64,000 bases of DNA from Bdellovibrionales bacterium (GCA_016713885.1 JADJOF010000004.1:186001-250000); one strand, 5' to 3'; shown: positions 36,847-46,877, counted from the first letter of the stretch. The notes: generated by a model from the sequence alone, not told the origin. Translations and numbers: made by a program.

Positions 36847-37915
36847 TCCAACCCGAGAAAAGCGGTGCCACGATTTGCCCCATGCTCATCAGCGACTGAG
36901 TTGCTCCCAGCACGGCGCCCTGATCGCGCGCATCTGTGACTCGTGACACGAGTGCGGTGAGCGCCGGACGAATCACTCCAGACCCAAAAGAGCCAATCGT
37001 ACTGGCGAGAACAAGGAGCGGAATCGAGTTGGCAAATGCCAGGACCCCGTAGCCCACAGCCATCGATAGAAAGCCCGCCCAAACCAGTTTGGCCTCACCA
37101 AAAGCTTTCACCAAGCGCCCGAGCAGGAAGCCCTGCAAAATCAAACCGAGAAATCCTGAATACGTAAACAGCACTCCCACTTCGCGAGGACCGAAAGCGT
37201 GCCCATCCCAGGTGAATCGGCGTTCGGCAAAAAGTGCAAAGCCGGATGTGAAACCAGAGAAGATAAACCCGAAAATCAAGAACTCGACGAGCAGCCAGCG
37301 CAAATTCAGATCTTTGAAGTAGGCATGCAGGCGTTTCGCCGATTTCGCGTTCACCGTTGAATCCACTTTTTGCTGCGCATCCGGCAGCAAAAACCAGGTC
37401 GCAAAAATCGACAGCATCGAAAGCCCCGCCGCCGCATAGGCAGGATAATGAATGTCGAAATGAGCAAGGGCCGCCGAAATCGCAGGTCCAAGAAGAAAGC
37501 CAAGACCAAATGCGATTCCGATGACGCCAAATGCGCGAGCGCGATTCTCTGGCGGCGTCACATCGGCAATTGCGGCCTGTGCGATGGTGAGATTTCCTGC
37601 CGTGACACCATCGATAATGCGACTCAAAAAAATCATCGGGAGCGAGTTGGCGACCCCCAGCAAAACAAAGCCGATAAAGGTTCCCGCTTGGCTCAGCATG
37701 AGAATCGGCTTTCGACCATATCGATCAGAGACCCGCCCCAGGAAAGGACCCGATATCAACTGACAAACTGCAAACGTTGTCGCCAGAACCCCAACGACGA
37801 ATGGCGTTGCTCCGTATTGCTGCGCATAGAAAGGAAGCAGAGGAAGAATGATCGTGAAGCCGAGCACGTCGACAGCGACAATCAGAAAAATTGGAATCAA
37901 CGGTGAGCGTTTCAC
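36719..37915 (-). CDS. MFS transporter (TetA-like drug/H+ antiporter type)
   Basis: 398 aa, twelve predicted membrane helices. Motif A is visible as GRVSDRYGRKPI between helices 2 and 3, and the motif C-like region GLGFLLGPAIS. MFLSRIIDGVTAGN recalls the TetA group. Four-base overlap with cysE upstream; 3' end overlaps the RsmI-like gene. Substrate unknown. Confidence 0.9.
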   Translation of the reverse strand: MKRSPLIPIFLIVAVDVLGFTIILPLLPFYAQQYGATPFVVGVLATTFAVCQLISGPFLGRVSDRYGRKPILMLSQAGTFIGFVLLGVANSLPMIFLSRIIDGVTAGNLTIAQAAIADVTPPENRARAFGVIGIAFGLGFLLGPAISAALAHFDIHYPAYAAAGLSMLSIFATWFLLPDAQQKVDSTVNAKSAKRLHAYFKDLNLRWLLVEFLIFGFIFSGFTSGFALFAERRFTWDGHAFGPREVGVLFTYSGFLGLILQGFLLGRLVKAFGEAKLVWAGFLSMAVGYGVLAFANSIPLLVLASTIGSFGSGVIRPALTALVSRVTDARDQGAVLGATQSLMSMGQIVAPLFSGWIIGAASRDIQYLAFWGIWLSVLAVLGLLVRSFCHEKKSHGAG

Positions 37916-38448
37916 GTGAGACCCGATTCTCGCGATGGTTTTGCGGTCGGATCCGTCGGTGTCGCCAGCACTCGGCCACCCGCCGGAACGTCTTTCATCA
38001 CGACCGCATTTGCACCGATTTTACTGTCATCGCCCAGATGAATGGGACCGAGAACAATTGCGCCCGCGCCGATGAGGACCCGATTTCCGACCGTCGGATG
38101 ACGCTTTATCGGATCAAAGCGAACGCCGCCCAGCGTGGTTCCATGAAAAACAATGCAGTCGTCGCCAATAACGGCGGTTTCGCCGATAACGACTCCAATT
38201 CCATGATCGATCACGAGGCGTCGACCAATCGTCGCACCGGGGTGAATCTCAATGCCCGTTAGAAATCGCGAGATCTCGGCAACGAGACGAGCAAGAAAGA
38301 AAAATTCGTTCACATAAAGAGCGTGTGCAACGCGGTGGAGCGCGATCGCCTTGGGGCCAGGATAAAGTAAACCAATTTCCCAGCGCGATTTCGCCGCCGG
38401 ATCATAGCGCTTATAGGCATTAATCAAGTCCATCACGTTGCCGAGCAT
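37912..38448 (-). CDS. cysE: Serine O-acetyltransferase (short form)
   Basis: 178 aa. Left-handed beta-helix repeats are evident (GIEIHPGATIGRRLVIDHG, VVIGETAVIGDDCIVFHG, VGNRVLIGAGAIVLGPI). The catalytic His lies in IDHGIGVVIG. It lacks the long N-terminal helical domain of the E. coli enzyme, as many bacterial forms do. It supplies O-acetylserine for cysteine synthesis. AGGAG ribosome site; cotranscribed with the MFS gene. Confidence 0.9.
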   Translation of the reverse strand: MLGNVMDLINAYKRYDPAAKSRWEIGLLYPGPKAIALHRVAHALYVNEFFFLARLVAEISRFLTGIEIHPGATIGRRLVIDHGIGVVIGETAVIGDDCIVFHGTTLGGVRFDPIKRHPTVGNRVLIGAGAIVLGPIHLGDDSKIGANAVVMKDVPAGGRVLATPTDPTAKPSRESGLT

Positions 38449-38457
38449 GATCTCCTG

Positions 38458-39441
38458 CTACCTCAACAAAAAGTATCGATTCAGTTGCGGATGCAGACGA
38501 GACCACTCCGCACCGCCGGCCTTTTCAGCCGAAATAAACTGCGTGAGCGCCGCCACCTTACTATCGAACTCATCCACCATGGCCACCAACGCGGCCTCAA
38601 GAAACATCGGCTCTTTCGGCGAACCGTACTCAAGTTTACCGTGATGACTCAAAATGATGTGCTTCAATTTGTCCAACGTGCGTGCATCCATATCCGGAAT
38701 AGCGGCCACTTTCGCATCGATCATTTCAAGCGCAATCGCCATATGTCCAACCAAGCGGCCACGATAACTGTACTGATAGGGGCCTTCGCCTTCGAGCTCC
38801 CAAATTTTGCCGAGGTCGTGAAAGACCGCACCAAAAATCAAATAACTGAGGTCCACAGCGGCGCCGCCCGCCGAATAGTGTGCGTGGATCGCCTGCATCA
38901 ACTTCGCGATCGAAAGAATATGCTCAAGAAGGCCCGACCGATAGGCGTGATGAATGGTCTTCGCTGCGGGGTGTGTGAGCAAGCGCTGACGCACTTGAGG
39001 GTCGGCCAGTGTTTGGAGAAGAAGCGTCCGAATGGGGCCATTCGCCAACTGATTGACGATGGCCAGCAGCTCCTGCTCCATCGCCTCTGCCGTTTGCCGG
39101 CTGGCCGTCACAAGTAAACCGGGCTCCACTTCCGGCTCCGCCACTCGCTCCATCTTGTGGACGACAAGCTGCAGCCGGCTCTGAAAGACTTGAATAAGTC
39201 CACGCACCTGAACCACGTCGCCCGTTTGCACGATCAGCTGTAACGCCTCGGCATTATCCCAAACTCGCGCATCGACCGAGCCCGTTCGGTCAGCGAGCTG
39301 AAAACTCAGAAAACTTTTGCCGTTCTTGCCGGTGCCGAACACCTTTTCCTTAACCAAAAAATAGCCGGCAACATGAGCCTTATCGACGAGCTCAGTAACA
39401 AACGTGCCTTTATTCTCTTTGTTGACGACTGTTCCGGCCAT
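38458..39441 (-). CDS. YhaM-like 3'-5' exoribonuclease (OB + HD domains)
   Basis: About 327 aa from the ATG at 39441. An OB-fold (residues ~20-110: LSFQLADRTGSVDARVWDN, GDVVQVRGLIQVFQSRLQL) precedes an HD phosphohydrolase domain: HHAYRSGLLEHILSIAKL, AVFHDLGKIWEL and ILSHHGKLEYGSPKEP. This order is specific for YhaM-type nucleases. It lies ten bases upstream of cysE. Confidence 0.9.
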   Translation of the reverse strand: MAGTVVNKENKGTFVTELVDKAHVAGYFLVKEKVFGTGKNGKSFLSFQLADRTGSVDARVWDNAEALQLIVQTGDVVQVRGLIQVFQSRLQLVVHKMERVAEPEVEPGLLVTASRQTAEAMEQELLAIVNQLANGPIRTLLLQTLADPQVRQRLLTHPAAKTIHHAYRSGLLEHILSIAKLMQAIHAHYSAGGAAVDLSYLIFGAVFHDLGKIWELEGEGPYQYSYRGRLVGHMAIALEMIDAKVAAIPDMDARTLDKLKHIILSHHGKLEYGSPKEPMFLEAALVAMVDEFDSKVAALTQFISAEKAGGAEWSRLHPQLNRYFLLR

Positions 39442-39493
39442 CGCTCCACCTTGCTGACGACTCAATCTGATTTCAAGTCTCTACCTTACTGCT

Positions 39494-40018
39494 CTACTCT
39501 GCAGATGACTGGTCTGCCTTGACTGCCAAAAGTTCTTCAATTTTTGCCGCAAGACTTTCAGGTTCTGCCTGAGGAGCAAAACGCTCAACAACATTTCCTT
39601 CGCGATCAATAAGGAACTTCGTAAAGTTCCATTTCACGAGCGTTGTACCAAGCAGTCCTGGAGCCGCTTCACGCAGATCTTGATAAAACGGATCAGCCTC
39701 TGGACCGTTCACCTTGATTTTCGCAAACATCGGAAATGAAACATTGTAGGTGAGATCACAAAACTGTCGAATCTCATCGGCGTCGCCGGCCTCTTGTGCG
39801 CCAAACTGATTGCAAGGGAAACCGAGCACCATAAAACCAAGGTCCTTGTATTGCTCGAACAGCTTCTGTAATCCCTTGTACTGCGGCGTAAAGCCACACT
39901 GGCTGGCCACATTCACGACAAGCAAAACTTTGCCCTTCCATTCCGCGAGCGAAACTGGCTGCCCTTGAAGAGTCGTCACATTGTATTTTGCAAGATTGAG
40001 TTTCATCGAGGCCGACAC
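39494..40018 (-). CDS. Glutathione peroxidase-family protein
   Basis: 174 aa. The catalytic Cys is in VASQCGFTPQY, the Gln in LGFPCNQFGAQE and the Trp-Asn pair in VKWNFTKFLID, so the catalytic tetrad is complete. A Cys residue in FPCNQ is the usual resolving cysteine of the thioredoxin-dependent type. The start overlaps the lipoprotein gene by 16 bases. Confidence 0.92.
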   Translation of the reverse strand: MSASMKLNLAKYNVTTLQGQPVSLAEWKGKVLLVVNVASQCGFTPQYKGLQKLFEQYKDLGFMVLGFPCNQFGAQEAGDADEIRQFCDLTYNVSFPMFAKIKVNGPEADPFYQDLREAAPGLLGTTLVKWNFTKFLIDREGNVVERFAPQAEPESLAAKIEELLAVKADQSSAE

Positions 40019-40824
40019 TGCAGCCTCCGTTTGGAAGAGTCAAATACCGATATGCGCGACACCTGCACTCGACCGCCATCTTTGACGGCAAAAAAGAAAG
40101 TCCCGGCCAATGCGCTCACATGCCGATCGTCGCCAATCGCAACCAAAAGCCCCTCTTTCGAATTGGCTTGCTGAACAGCAGAGGTAATGTCCATAAAGGA
40201 ATCACACCCCGCACCAACCCAATCAGGCCCAACGCGGCGGCGCTTAGCGTTGGATAGATACCAAACACGTCGCACAGACTTGTCTCCCGCGTTCGGCATG
40301 AACTCAAATACGACTCGAAAAGCGCCCCGTGGCTGCTCGACAAAATCACGAAGATCGATGTCGCCACCACCAGGACCAAACGCGATCCGTTGATTGCGGC
40401 CTCCGAGAACGCCCCGTGTCTGTTCCACCAAGTAAAGCGCGACTGGCTGCAAGTCCGTTTCTACCGACGTTTTCTGAATAGCGGACTCCCCGCCCCCTTG
40501 GTTTGGGGTTGGAACCGTTGAGATATTCAAAAGATCATGAAGAGGACGATCGGGATCAATCAGGCGCTTCCAGAGATCGGCCGGTACCAGAACCTCGCCC
40601 ATAACCGACGAGGCCGTTCTATCGACAAAGACCTTCGATTTCCACTGGGCTTCTTCTTTACATGCCGAAAGTGCAAGCAACGTGAATAGGGCAAATATGG
40701 TCTCTTTGCTGCCGGCTCGACATCGACCGCCACCGTGGCAGTGAAAAGACGAGACTACGTCGGAGAGACCCCGGCTCAGTTTCTGTGCTCCCCAAAGGTG
40801 AGCGACCCTCTCCAAATTGATCAT
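40003..40824 (-). CDS. Putative lipoprotein of unknown function
   Basis: Up to 273 aa. A hydrophobic segment with lipobox FTLLALSAC lies 43 residues after the first possible start, an unusually long lead; either the start is internal (no ATG there) or a base is missing. The mature part contains beta-rich segments (RGAFRVVFEFMPN, RVWYLSNAKRRR, GTFFFAVKDGGR) with no domain I recognise. The 5' end overlaps the GYF/TPR gene by four bases and the 3' end overlaps the peroxidase gene. Confidence 0.65.
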   Translation of the reverse strand: MINLERVAHLWGAQKLSRGLSDVVSSFHCHGGGRCRAGSKETIFALFTLLALSACKEEAQWKSKVFVDRTASSVMGEVLVPADLWKRLIDPDRPLHDLLNISTVPTPNQGGGESAIQKTSVETDLQPVALYLVEQTRGVLGGRNQRIAFGPGGGDIDLRDFVEQPRGAFRVVFEFMPNAGDKSVRRVWYLSNAKRRRVGPDWVGAGCDSFMDITSAVQQANSKEGLLVAIGDDRHVSALAGTFFFAVKDGGRVQVSRISVFDSSKRRLQCRPR

Positions 40825-42659
40825 TTTGTGTCCGAAAACTGACTCGCAAGTTGATTCACAGCAATAGAGTTTGGATACAACGCGCGAAGGCGCTCCAACA
40901 TCGGAGCACCCTTTTCACGTGAGACCTGCAGTTCAATCCGCGCCTGGCTGATCATCGCCGCATGCGGCGGCGGCTCTCGACGCATGAGGCTCGTCCACAC
41001 AGTGTCGGCACAGTTGCGATCTCCGGACCGCTCACACAAACGCGCCTCCACAATTGCCGCCAATGCCGACATGGCACTCGCTTTTTCGTTCCGCGCGAAA
41101 CGAAGCGCGCCTCGTGCCTCATCGTCGCGTCCTTGAGTCATATACAAATATGCATTAACGGCCTGAAGATCAGGTTCGTTGACTCGCGAACCAAGCGATT
41201 CTGAAATTAGCGTTTGCGCCTCTTGTCGTTGGTCCGATTTTATAAGGGCAATTGCAAGCAACGCCCTCGAAGGGTTCGACTTCGCTCGATCAACAAATTC
41301 GTCAATATAGACCAACCACTGGCTCCAGCGTATCGCCTCAAGAAAGACGAGTGGATCGTGAAAAAACATATCCGTCTGCATCGGATCCGTATCAAGCGCC
41401 TGACGCAAACGAGTTATCGAACGTCGCTTATTGCCGTCGAACCAATCCGCTGCCGCACCAATCGCAAAAACTTCCTGACGCCAGGCCACAACAGAAGACG
41501 GGTTTGATATGTCTAATGCCAATCCCGCTTGTCGATAAGAACCATCCTTCAGAAAAAGCAGAGCTCGCAAAAGACGTGAAGGCAACTCGAGTGTCGGATG
41601 AGTCTCAAGCTTCTTTAAAGTCTGAACTGCGTCGCTACGCAATCCCGACGCCGCCTGGGCGCATGCCAAATTAAAGAACGCAATTGGTCCGGCTCCGGGC
41701 TCTCTCACTATTGCCGACAATTCATTTCGAGCTTCAATAGGATTGTCAGATTGAAGCTGTGCGACGGCTATCGCAATCCTTGCTCGAATCTTCGCATCTT
41801 GATTGCTCAATCGAGGAAGCAACTCCTCGAGCTTACGTTTAGCGGCAAGCGTTTGACGCTCAACTCGAAGAGTTAAAATCGCATGACGAAGATCCGTCTC
41901 TAAATCGGTGTGTGGCTCTCTGTTGATCTGCTCGTACAGTTTCAACGAACGAACAAACTCTCCCTGATTCCAAGCTATATCAGCCGCGGATCGCAGCCGT
42001 GCAATCTCGTCGCTGCGGCCACTGGCACCTCGCTTGCCAGCTGTGCCCTTCACAAGATAGCTGCTAACTCCTATCGCAATCGCAGCAAGTACCACAAGCC
42101 CCAGCGCAACTCTCGAAGTCGGCGCCGTAGAAATTCGACCGAGACTCGTTGTCACAGTCTTGGCCGATGTTGGCGGTGAATACGCCAACGTGCTATGAAA
42201 GCCTCTGGCCGCCTTTCCTTTGTCGGATCTTTGCCGATCCTGTGTCTCGGAAACGATCACCGCATCCTGAATTTTAGCTGTCGCAACACTGTCTGCATTG
42301 GTATCAAAGCGGGCACGTGTTACATTCGCAATCAACGCCACCGGCGTCTTCTCGTCGCTATCCTCCCGAACCATAATCGGTGTACGAGTGCCGACTTCCG
42401 TATCATCGCGTACGGTCATCAGGCCTTTTCGAATCTCATCAACGACGCCAGCAAACTGGGGCTCATCACGAATATGGCGCCAGCGCGCTTGCGGAGCAAT
42501 CACCTCGTCAATTACCACGAGTTCTTTTGAATGAAGTCTACGCGTCACTTCTGCAGCTGAAAACGGGCCTAAAATGCGATCTCCTGACTTCACAAGCCAG
42601 GTTGCATCACCCGTCTGAGCGATCGATGACTCATTTGACTGAGATGGACTCTGAGAACT
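40821..42659 (-). CDS. GYF-domain, single-helix membrane protein with periplasmic TPRs
   Basis: About 612 aa from a GTG at 42657-42659 with an AGGGGG site; an upstream start at 42719 is weaker. A GYF_2-like domain (TWLVKSGDRILGPFSAAEV) is followed by a polar linker, one membrane helix (VALGLVVLAAIAIGVSSYLV, ~residue 195) and about 380 residues of TPR-like helices. The layout of cytoplasmic GYF, helix and extracytoplasmic part resembles GltJ-type gliding proteins and echoes the GYF/PilZ protein of the 18-28 kb operon. No direct link is shown. Confidence 0.72.
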   Translation of the reverse strand, partial: SSQSPSQSNESSIAQTGDATWLVKSGDRILGPFSAAEVTRRLHSKELVVIDEVIAPQARWRHIRDEPQFAGVVDEIRKGLMTVRDDTEVGTRTPIMVREDSDEKTPVALIANVTRARFDTNADSVATAKIQDAVIVSETQDRQRSDKGKAARGFHSTLAYSPPTSAKTVTTSLGRISTAPTSRVALGLVVLAAIAIGVSSYLVKGTAGKRGASGRSDEIARLRSAADIAWNQGEFVRSLKLYEQINREPHTDLETDLRHAILTLRVERQTLAAKRKLEELLPRLSNQDAKIRARIAIAVAQLQSDNPIEARNELSAIVREPGAGPIAFFNLACAQAASGLRSDAVQTLKKLETHPTLELPSRLLRALLFLKDGSYRQAGLALDISNPSSVVAWRQEVFAIGAAADWFDGNKRRSITRLRQALDTDPMQTDMFFHDPLVFLEAIRWSQWLVYIDEFVDRAKSNPSRALLAIALIKSDQRQEAQTLISESLGSRVNEPDLQAVNAYLYMTQGRDDEARGALRFARNEKASAMSALAAIVEARLCERSGDRNCADTVWTSLMRREPPPHAAMISQARIELQVSREKGAPMLERLRALYPNSIAVNQLASQFSDTK

Positions 42660-42747
42660 CACCCAATTCCCCCTACAGCCAACATTTTCACCCGAAGTCG
42701 GCCGGGAGTAGAAGCCCAAACATACTACTAGACTGGAGTCTTGGTTC

Positions 42748-44273
42748 TCAGTGCCTAAAATGTCGAGTTCCGGTGAATACCTGAGTCACGCCGAGGCTAC
42801 GAGCCGTCGCAATAACTTCCTCATCACGAATTGAGCCTCCCGGTTGGATAATCCAACGGATTCCGGCCTCGGCGGCTAGCTCAATCGAGTCTGGAAATGG
42901 AAAGAACGCATCGCTAGCCAAAACCGGTCGAACGGCATTCGGATGATGCTTACGCATTCTCGCGATTGCGTGCTGTACAGCGTCCACACGATTTACTTGT
43001 CCCATTCCAAGCCCAACCGTACAACCTTCACTCGCTACGGCGATCGCATTCGATCGCAGGTGGGCGCAAACCTTCCACGCCAACAGCAGATCGCTTTTAA
43101 TCTCGGGAGAGGGAGGCTCGCCAATAATCTTCCATTGATCAGACCAATCCATTGTGCGATCTGCAGATTGAACCAAATAGCCGCCGGCTACTGTTCGGAA
43201 CTGCCACGCCGGCTTATGCCCTGCCAGGTTCGGCCACTTTAGAATTCGTACATCTTTTTTCTTCTTAAGACGTTCAAGTCCTTCGGCCGAAAAAGATGGG
43301 GCAATTACACACTCAAGAAATATCGACGCCATCGCCTCGGCAGCGTCAAAATCAACTTCGCGATTCACCGCAAGAATGCCACCAAACACGCTGACCGGAT
43401 CAGCCGCTATCGCACGACGTACCGCGTGGGCGACTGACAATTCTGCACCGGTCCCAACTCCACACGGGTTACTATGTTTTACAGCCACCGCCGCCGCCAA
43501 CCTAAACTCCGCAACTGCAGCACATGCAGCATCAAGGTCGAGAATGTTATTGTACGATAGCGCCTTGCCGTGAAGAATCTCGGCCTGATGCAGACCCGAC
43601 GCGGCCGCTGGATCACGATACCAACTTGCCGTTTGATGGGGATTTTCGCCATAGCGCAAATCCGCCACCTTATCGCCACTCAAACGTGCCTCTGCCTCTG
43701 TCGCAGACGAAAGGGTCCGAGCAATTAAACTGTCGTAGTGACTGGTATGCGCGTAAACCTTCGCGGCGAGCTGACGGCGATCATCAAGCGAGAGTCGTTC
43801 GACCTTTCTGCCACCCAGCCGTAGTCGGTGGGATCACATATCACAGTCACTCGAGAATGATTCTTCGCCGCGGCTCGCAGCAAACTTGGCCCCCCGATAT
43901 CAATATACTCGACGAGTTCGTCGCCGGTAACACCCCGGTCGCGAGCATCTTGAAATGGATAGAGATTCACAATAATCAAGTCGAACGGTTGAAGCTTTTC
44001 CCGCTGAAGAAGCGCCTCGTCCTCAGCATTTCCCGCTCTCGCGAGCAGGGGCATATGAACCCGGGGATGTAGGGTCTTAACGCGACCATCCATTACCTCA
44101 GGAAACCCCGTCTGCTCACTTATATCGACGGCTTGGATTCCATTCTCGCGCAATGTCTTGAGCGTTCCACCTGTCGAGACTACTCGCAGACCGTCGCGAA
44201 CAAGTGGCCTTAAAAACTCAACAAGACCCGACTTATTGGATACGCTGACAAGAGCATTTTTAAATGTCGACAT
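42748..44273 (-). CDS. purH: Bifunctional AICAR formyltransferase / IMP cyclohydrolase, frame interrupted
   Basis: The two last steps of IMP synthesis. The N-terminal cyclohydrolase part shows ALVSVSNKSGLVEF, STGGTLKTL and DGRVKTLHP; the transformylase part shows LRYGENPHQTA, KHSNPCGVG and the end VFTGTRHFRH. The frame breaks at three A (T on the plus strand at 43805-43807): adding one A joins them through KVERLSLDDRRQLA. Joined, about 509 aa, normal. A hairpin GCTCGA/TCGAGC lies at 44288-44306, just before the start. Confidence 0.93.
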
Positions 44274-44287
44274 AGGCGCAGCTTAGC

Positions 44288-44306
44288 GCTCGAACTTAGG
44301 TCGAGC
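44288..44306 (-). promoter_or_regulatory. Hairpin in the purH leader
   Basis: GCTCGA, seven bases, TCGAGC: perfect 6-bp arms about 15 bases before the purH ATG. It has no resemblance to a PurR box or to known purine riboswitch cores; function unknown. Confidence 0.3.
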
Positions 44307-44358
44307 AAACGACATCAGAAAAATCCTAACCTATAAACAAATTGCTCTACTCGACGAG

Positions 44359-45297
44359 TCAGCGCTCGGTACGGTGGTGAGATGCCCTCATTCTATCCAC
44401 TTTGTATTTCAGCCTATTATGTTTCGCGCAAAGCCACTGGAGATTGCCAATATCATTTGCCCCTCCCAAGAACAGCGGATGAATGTGATCGATCTGAAGT
44501 GCCCAACGTCCTCCGCATTTCCTCTGCGTAACCGGATCAAAATACTGGCAAACCTTATCACGTCGCCGCACCTGCTCTCTCAATGTCGGCGTCACCGCCA
44601 CGTTGGCGGCAGTCATCACTTCCAAACTATCGTCCATCTCTTTTCTTAAGGCCTTCTGCTTCACGGCTTTCTCAACCAAGTACTCGATAAACTGGCCAAT
44701 ATCACCGGTCGGCAAAACGTGCGCCAGCTTCTCCTGCGCTTGAATCATCTTCTCGTAAACCTCGCGAGAAAGTGTCACCTCAATGCGCACACTGCCGTCA
44801 GCTTGGGTCGCCTGACGAGTCTCATACCGTCCCGGAAGCGACAAAAATGACGCCACGATTTTTTGCGACTCTGCATGAGTCTGTCCTTCCAGTCGCTTCA
44901 AAATCTCACGCTTTTCGGCAACACTTACCTCTCTTCGTTGCAACCGCAAGACTTCACGTGACGCCTTTTGTATCATCGCCGCTTGGTTCAGCTTGATCGT
45001 CCCTCGCATTACTCGCTCATGAAGATCTGGAAGATCAGCCATCAATCGAGCGGCGTCGATTCTTCTCTGGGCGGCACCCTCGCTGTAACCAACACCACTG
45101 ACGAGATACTCAAACAGACTCGGATACCCGAGCTCGAGATAAACCTGACGTCGATCAATCTCTTTAAGAAGCGCTATAATGTCGGCAAGAAGAGTGCGCT
45201 CTTTTACTACGAGTCTACGAAGACGAACATCGAGCTCTCGTTGCTTTGCCTGATAAGTTACTGACTGAGAGTTAGAAGTTTTTGCGTCCGAAGCCAT
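44359..45297 (-). CDS. HNH endonuclease-domain protein
   Basis: About 312 aa from the ATG at 45295-45297 with a GGAGG site; the longer frame lacks a good start. The N-terminal ~200 residues are helical (LLADIIALLKEIDRRQVY, GYSEGAAQRRIDAARLM), like the DUF222-type region that accompanies HNH domains. The C-terminal HNH core is seen as DKVCQYFDPVTQRKCGG...LQIDHIHPLFLGG...NLQWLCAKHN. Such genes occur in many copies in Bdellovibrio-type genomes. Stand-alone, with no methylase beside it. Confidence 0.88.
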   Translation of the reverse strand: MASDAKTSNSQSVTYQAKQRELDVRLRRLVVKERTLLADIIALLKEIDRRQVYLELGYPSLFEYLVSGVGYSEGAAQRRIDAARLMADLPDLHERVMRGTIKLNQAAMIQKASREVLRLQRREVSVAEKREILKRLEGQTHAESQKIVASFLSLPGRYETRQATQADGSVRIEVTLSREVYEKMIQAQEKLAHVLPTGDIGQFIEYLVEKAVKQKALRKEMDDSLEVMTAANVAVTPTLREQVRRRDKVCQYFDPVTQRKCGGRWALQIDHIHPLFLGGANDIGNLQWLCAKHNRLKYKVDRMRASHHRTER

Positions 45298-45476
45298 CAC
45301 ACCTCCAGCATGGAAAGCGCGAGCTCTTAACACGGCTCTTTTACAAAGCACTTCAAGAAAATACGACAAGCCAACAGATTCCGATCGGCGGACACCCAGC
45401 CGACCGTCGAGAAAAAATTTGAGCTCACTGCGCTTCAGTTATTAGGATCAAATCATCGCAATCACATACAACTACG

Positions 45477-45495
45477 ACCGCCACTTTGGCGGTAA
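45477..45495 (-). repeat. 19-bp near-palindromic repeat after mlaD, copy 1
   Basis: ACCGCCA-CTTTG-GCGGTAA ends two bases before the mlaD stop codon on the downstream side. The arms ACCGCCA and TGGCGGT pair perfectly around CTT, giving a stable hairpin at the end of the operon; it is a plausible weak terminator. An identical 19-base copy is at 51649-51667. Confidence 0.5.
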
Positions 45496-45497
45496 GC

Positions 45498-46877
45498 CTA
45501 GAATGGCATCTTGGTGAGAAGGAGTTTCAGGTCGTCGTTTGTGAGATAAAGGCCGCCGCCAACAAAGGCGCCACCTTTCCCAGTACGCGATATAATGTCC
45601 TCACCGCCACCGGTGACATAGAGTCCGCTCCAAAAGTTATAGCGCACACCCGCTCGCACTTGGAGATCGCCAAAGTCAAAGGCCTCAAGCGAAAACTTCA
45701 GCTTTTTACGAAGCATATAGTAGTCGACACCGACGCCACCGGCGTTTTCAATAATGCCGCCCTTAACCGTTAGGTCCCAAAAGTTCTTTGCAAATAACGC
45801 GTTGAACTTCACTCGATTTGTAAATCGCTTATCTTCCTGTGTCGTCGTTTCAACGCCACCGACAGTCGACTTTGTAATCGTGCGCTCACTTACGCCACCC
45901 GGATCATCGACGATACCGAGCTCATAGTACCGATCAATGCCAGGCTGCAATCTCAAGCTCAGGAAGGACTTTGCTTCGCCGCCATTGGCAAGATAGTGCC
46001 CGTGATAGTCGAAACTGGTTTGCAGCTTATTGCTCGTATCAAGCAAGTTGTTAATTCCCGATATCGCCGTATTCAACTCCTCGACGGTCTGCTCATCGTT
46101 AACAAGCTTGCCGAGCGTCCCTTCGCCGCGATTGATCTTCCCGGTAATCTGCTCAACGTTATCAAGCGAGCCCTCTATCTTACGCAAACTCCGCAGCGCA
46201 TCTTTCCAGGCCGCCTTAAAGCCGTCCGAAGACTCGTCATTGATCAACTCGTTGATCGTTCCCGTTGTCTCACGCAAGTTGGAAATAATCTCGCTCACCT
46301 CACCCTTGTTCTGATTCGAAATATCAGCAAGGTCTGTCGTGATCTTTTCAATGTTGTCAATAATGCGACCAAGCGGCTTCTCTTTGTCGCCCTCAGTCGC
46401 CGTACGAATATTCTCTGCAACCTGCGATAACGACTTCGTGATTTTAGAAACTTCACCAATCAGACGATCAACCGACGCTCTATCGTCGACCACAAGAATT
46501 TGCTCACCTGAGCGCAGCGGCGGATCTTTCGGGTCACCACCAATGATTTCGACAAACTTGTCTCCCAAAATCCCGTTCGGTCGAATTTCAACACGCGCGG
46601 ATTTCGAAACGGGCGAGTCGCCCTTCAGCAACACTTCGACGCGAGCAGCTCCATTCTCAAGCTTTATATCCTTGATCGTTCCGACCGGAATACCAGCCAT
46701 GCGAACGTTCGAGTTTTTAACCAAGCCGCTCGCATCATCGAGGTAGAAATATGCCGCCTTGGTCGACCCGAGACCCGATGGGTCATTGGACACTTTGATC
46801 GACATACCGGCGATCATGCCGGAGACAAGAAGCACCAACAAACCGACTTTGAATTCTGGTGCTGAGAATATTCCCAC
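45498..46877 (-). CDS. mlaD: MlaD-like MCE-domain lipid transport protein
   Basis: 459 aa, GTG start. One N-terminal membrane helix (FKVGLLVLLVSGMIAGMSI) and one MCE domain (residues ~38-120: YLDDASGLVKNSNVRMAGIPVG, GDKFVEIIGG). A long helical region (~150-280) follows, then a C-terminal ~170-residue beta-strand region rich in aromatic residues (SFDYHGHYLANGG, VRYNFWSGLYVTGGGED). That end looks like an outer-membrane barrel, so this MlaD may reach across the periplasm, unlike the short E. coli MlaD. Last gene of its operon. Confidence 0.9.
   Translation of the reverse strand: MGIFSAPEFKVGLLVLLVSGMIAGMSIKVSNDPSGLGSTKAAYFYLDDASGLVKNSNVRMAGIPVGTIKDIKLENGAARVEVLLKGDSPVSKSARVEIRPNGILGDKFVEIIGGDPKDPPLRSGEQILVVDDRASVDRLIGEVSKITKSLSQVAENIRTATEGDKEKPLGRIIDNIEKITTDLADISNQNKGEVSEIISNLRETTGTINELINDESSDGFKAAWKDALRSLRKIEGSLDNVEQITGKINRGEGTLGKLVNDEQTVEELNTAISGINNLLDTSNKLQTSFDYHGHYLANGGEAKSFLSLRLQPGIDRYYELGIVDDPGGVSERTITKSTVGGVETTTQEDKRFTNRVKFNALFAKNFWDLTVKGGIIENAGGVGVDYYMLRKKLKFSLEAFDFGDLQVRAGVRYNFWSGLYVTGGGEDIISRTGKGGAFVGGGLYLTNDDLKLLLTKMPF

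Noticed and set aside
44359..45297. Restriction-modification or defence island around the HNH gene
   Set aside because: No methylase, helicase or other defence gene is adjacent; neighbours are purH and the mla operon.
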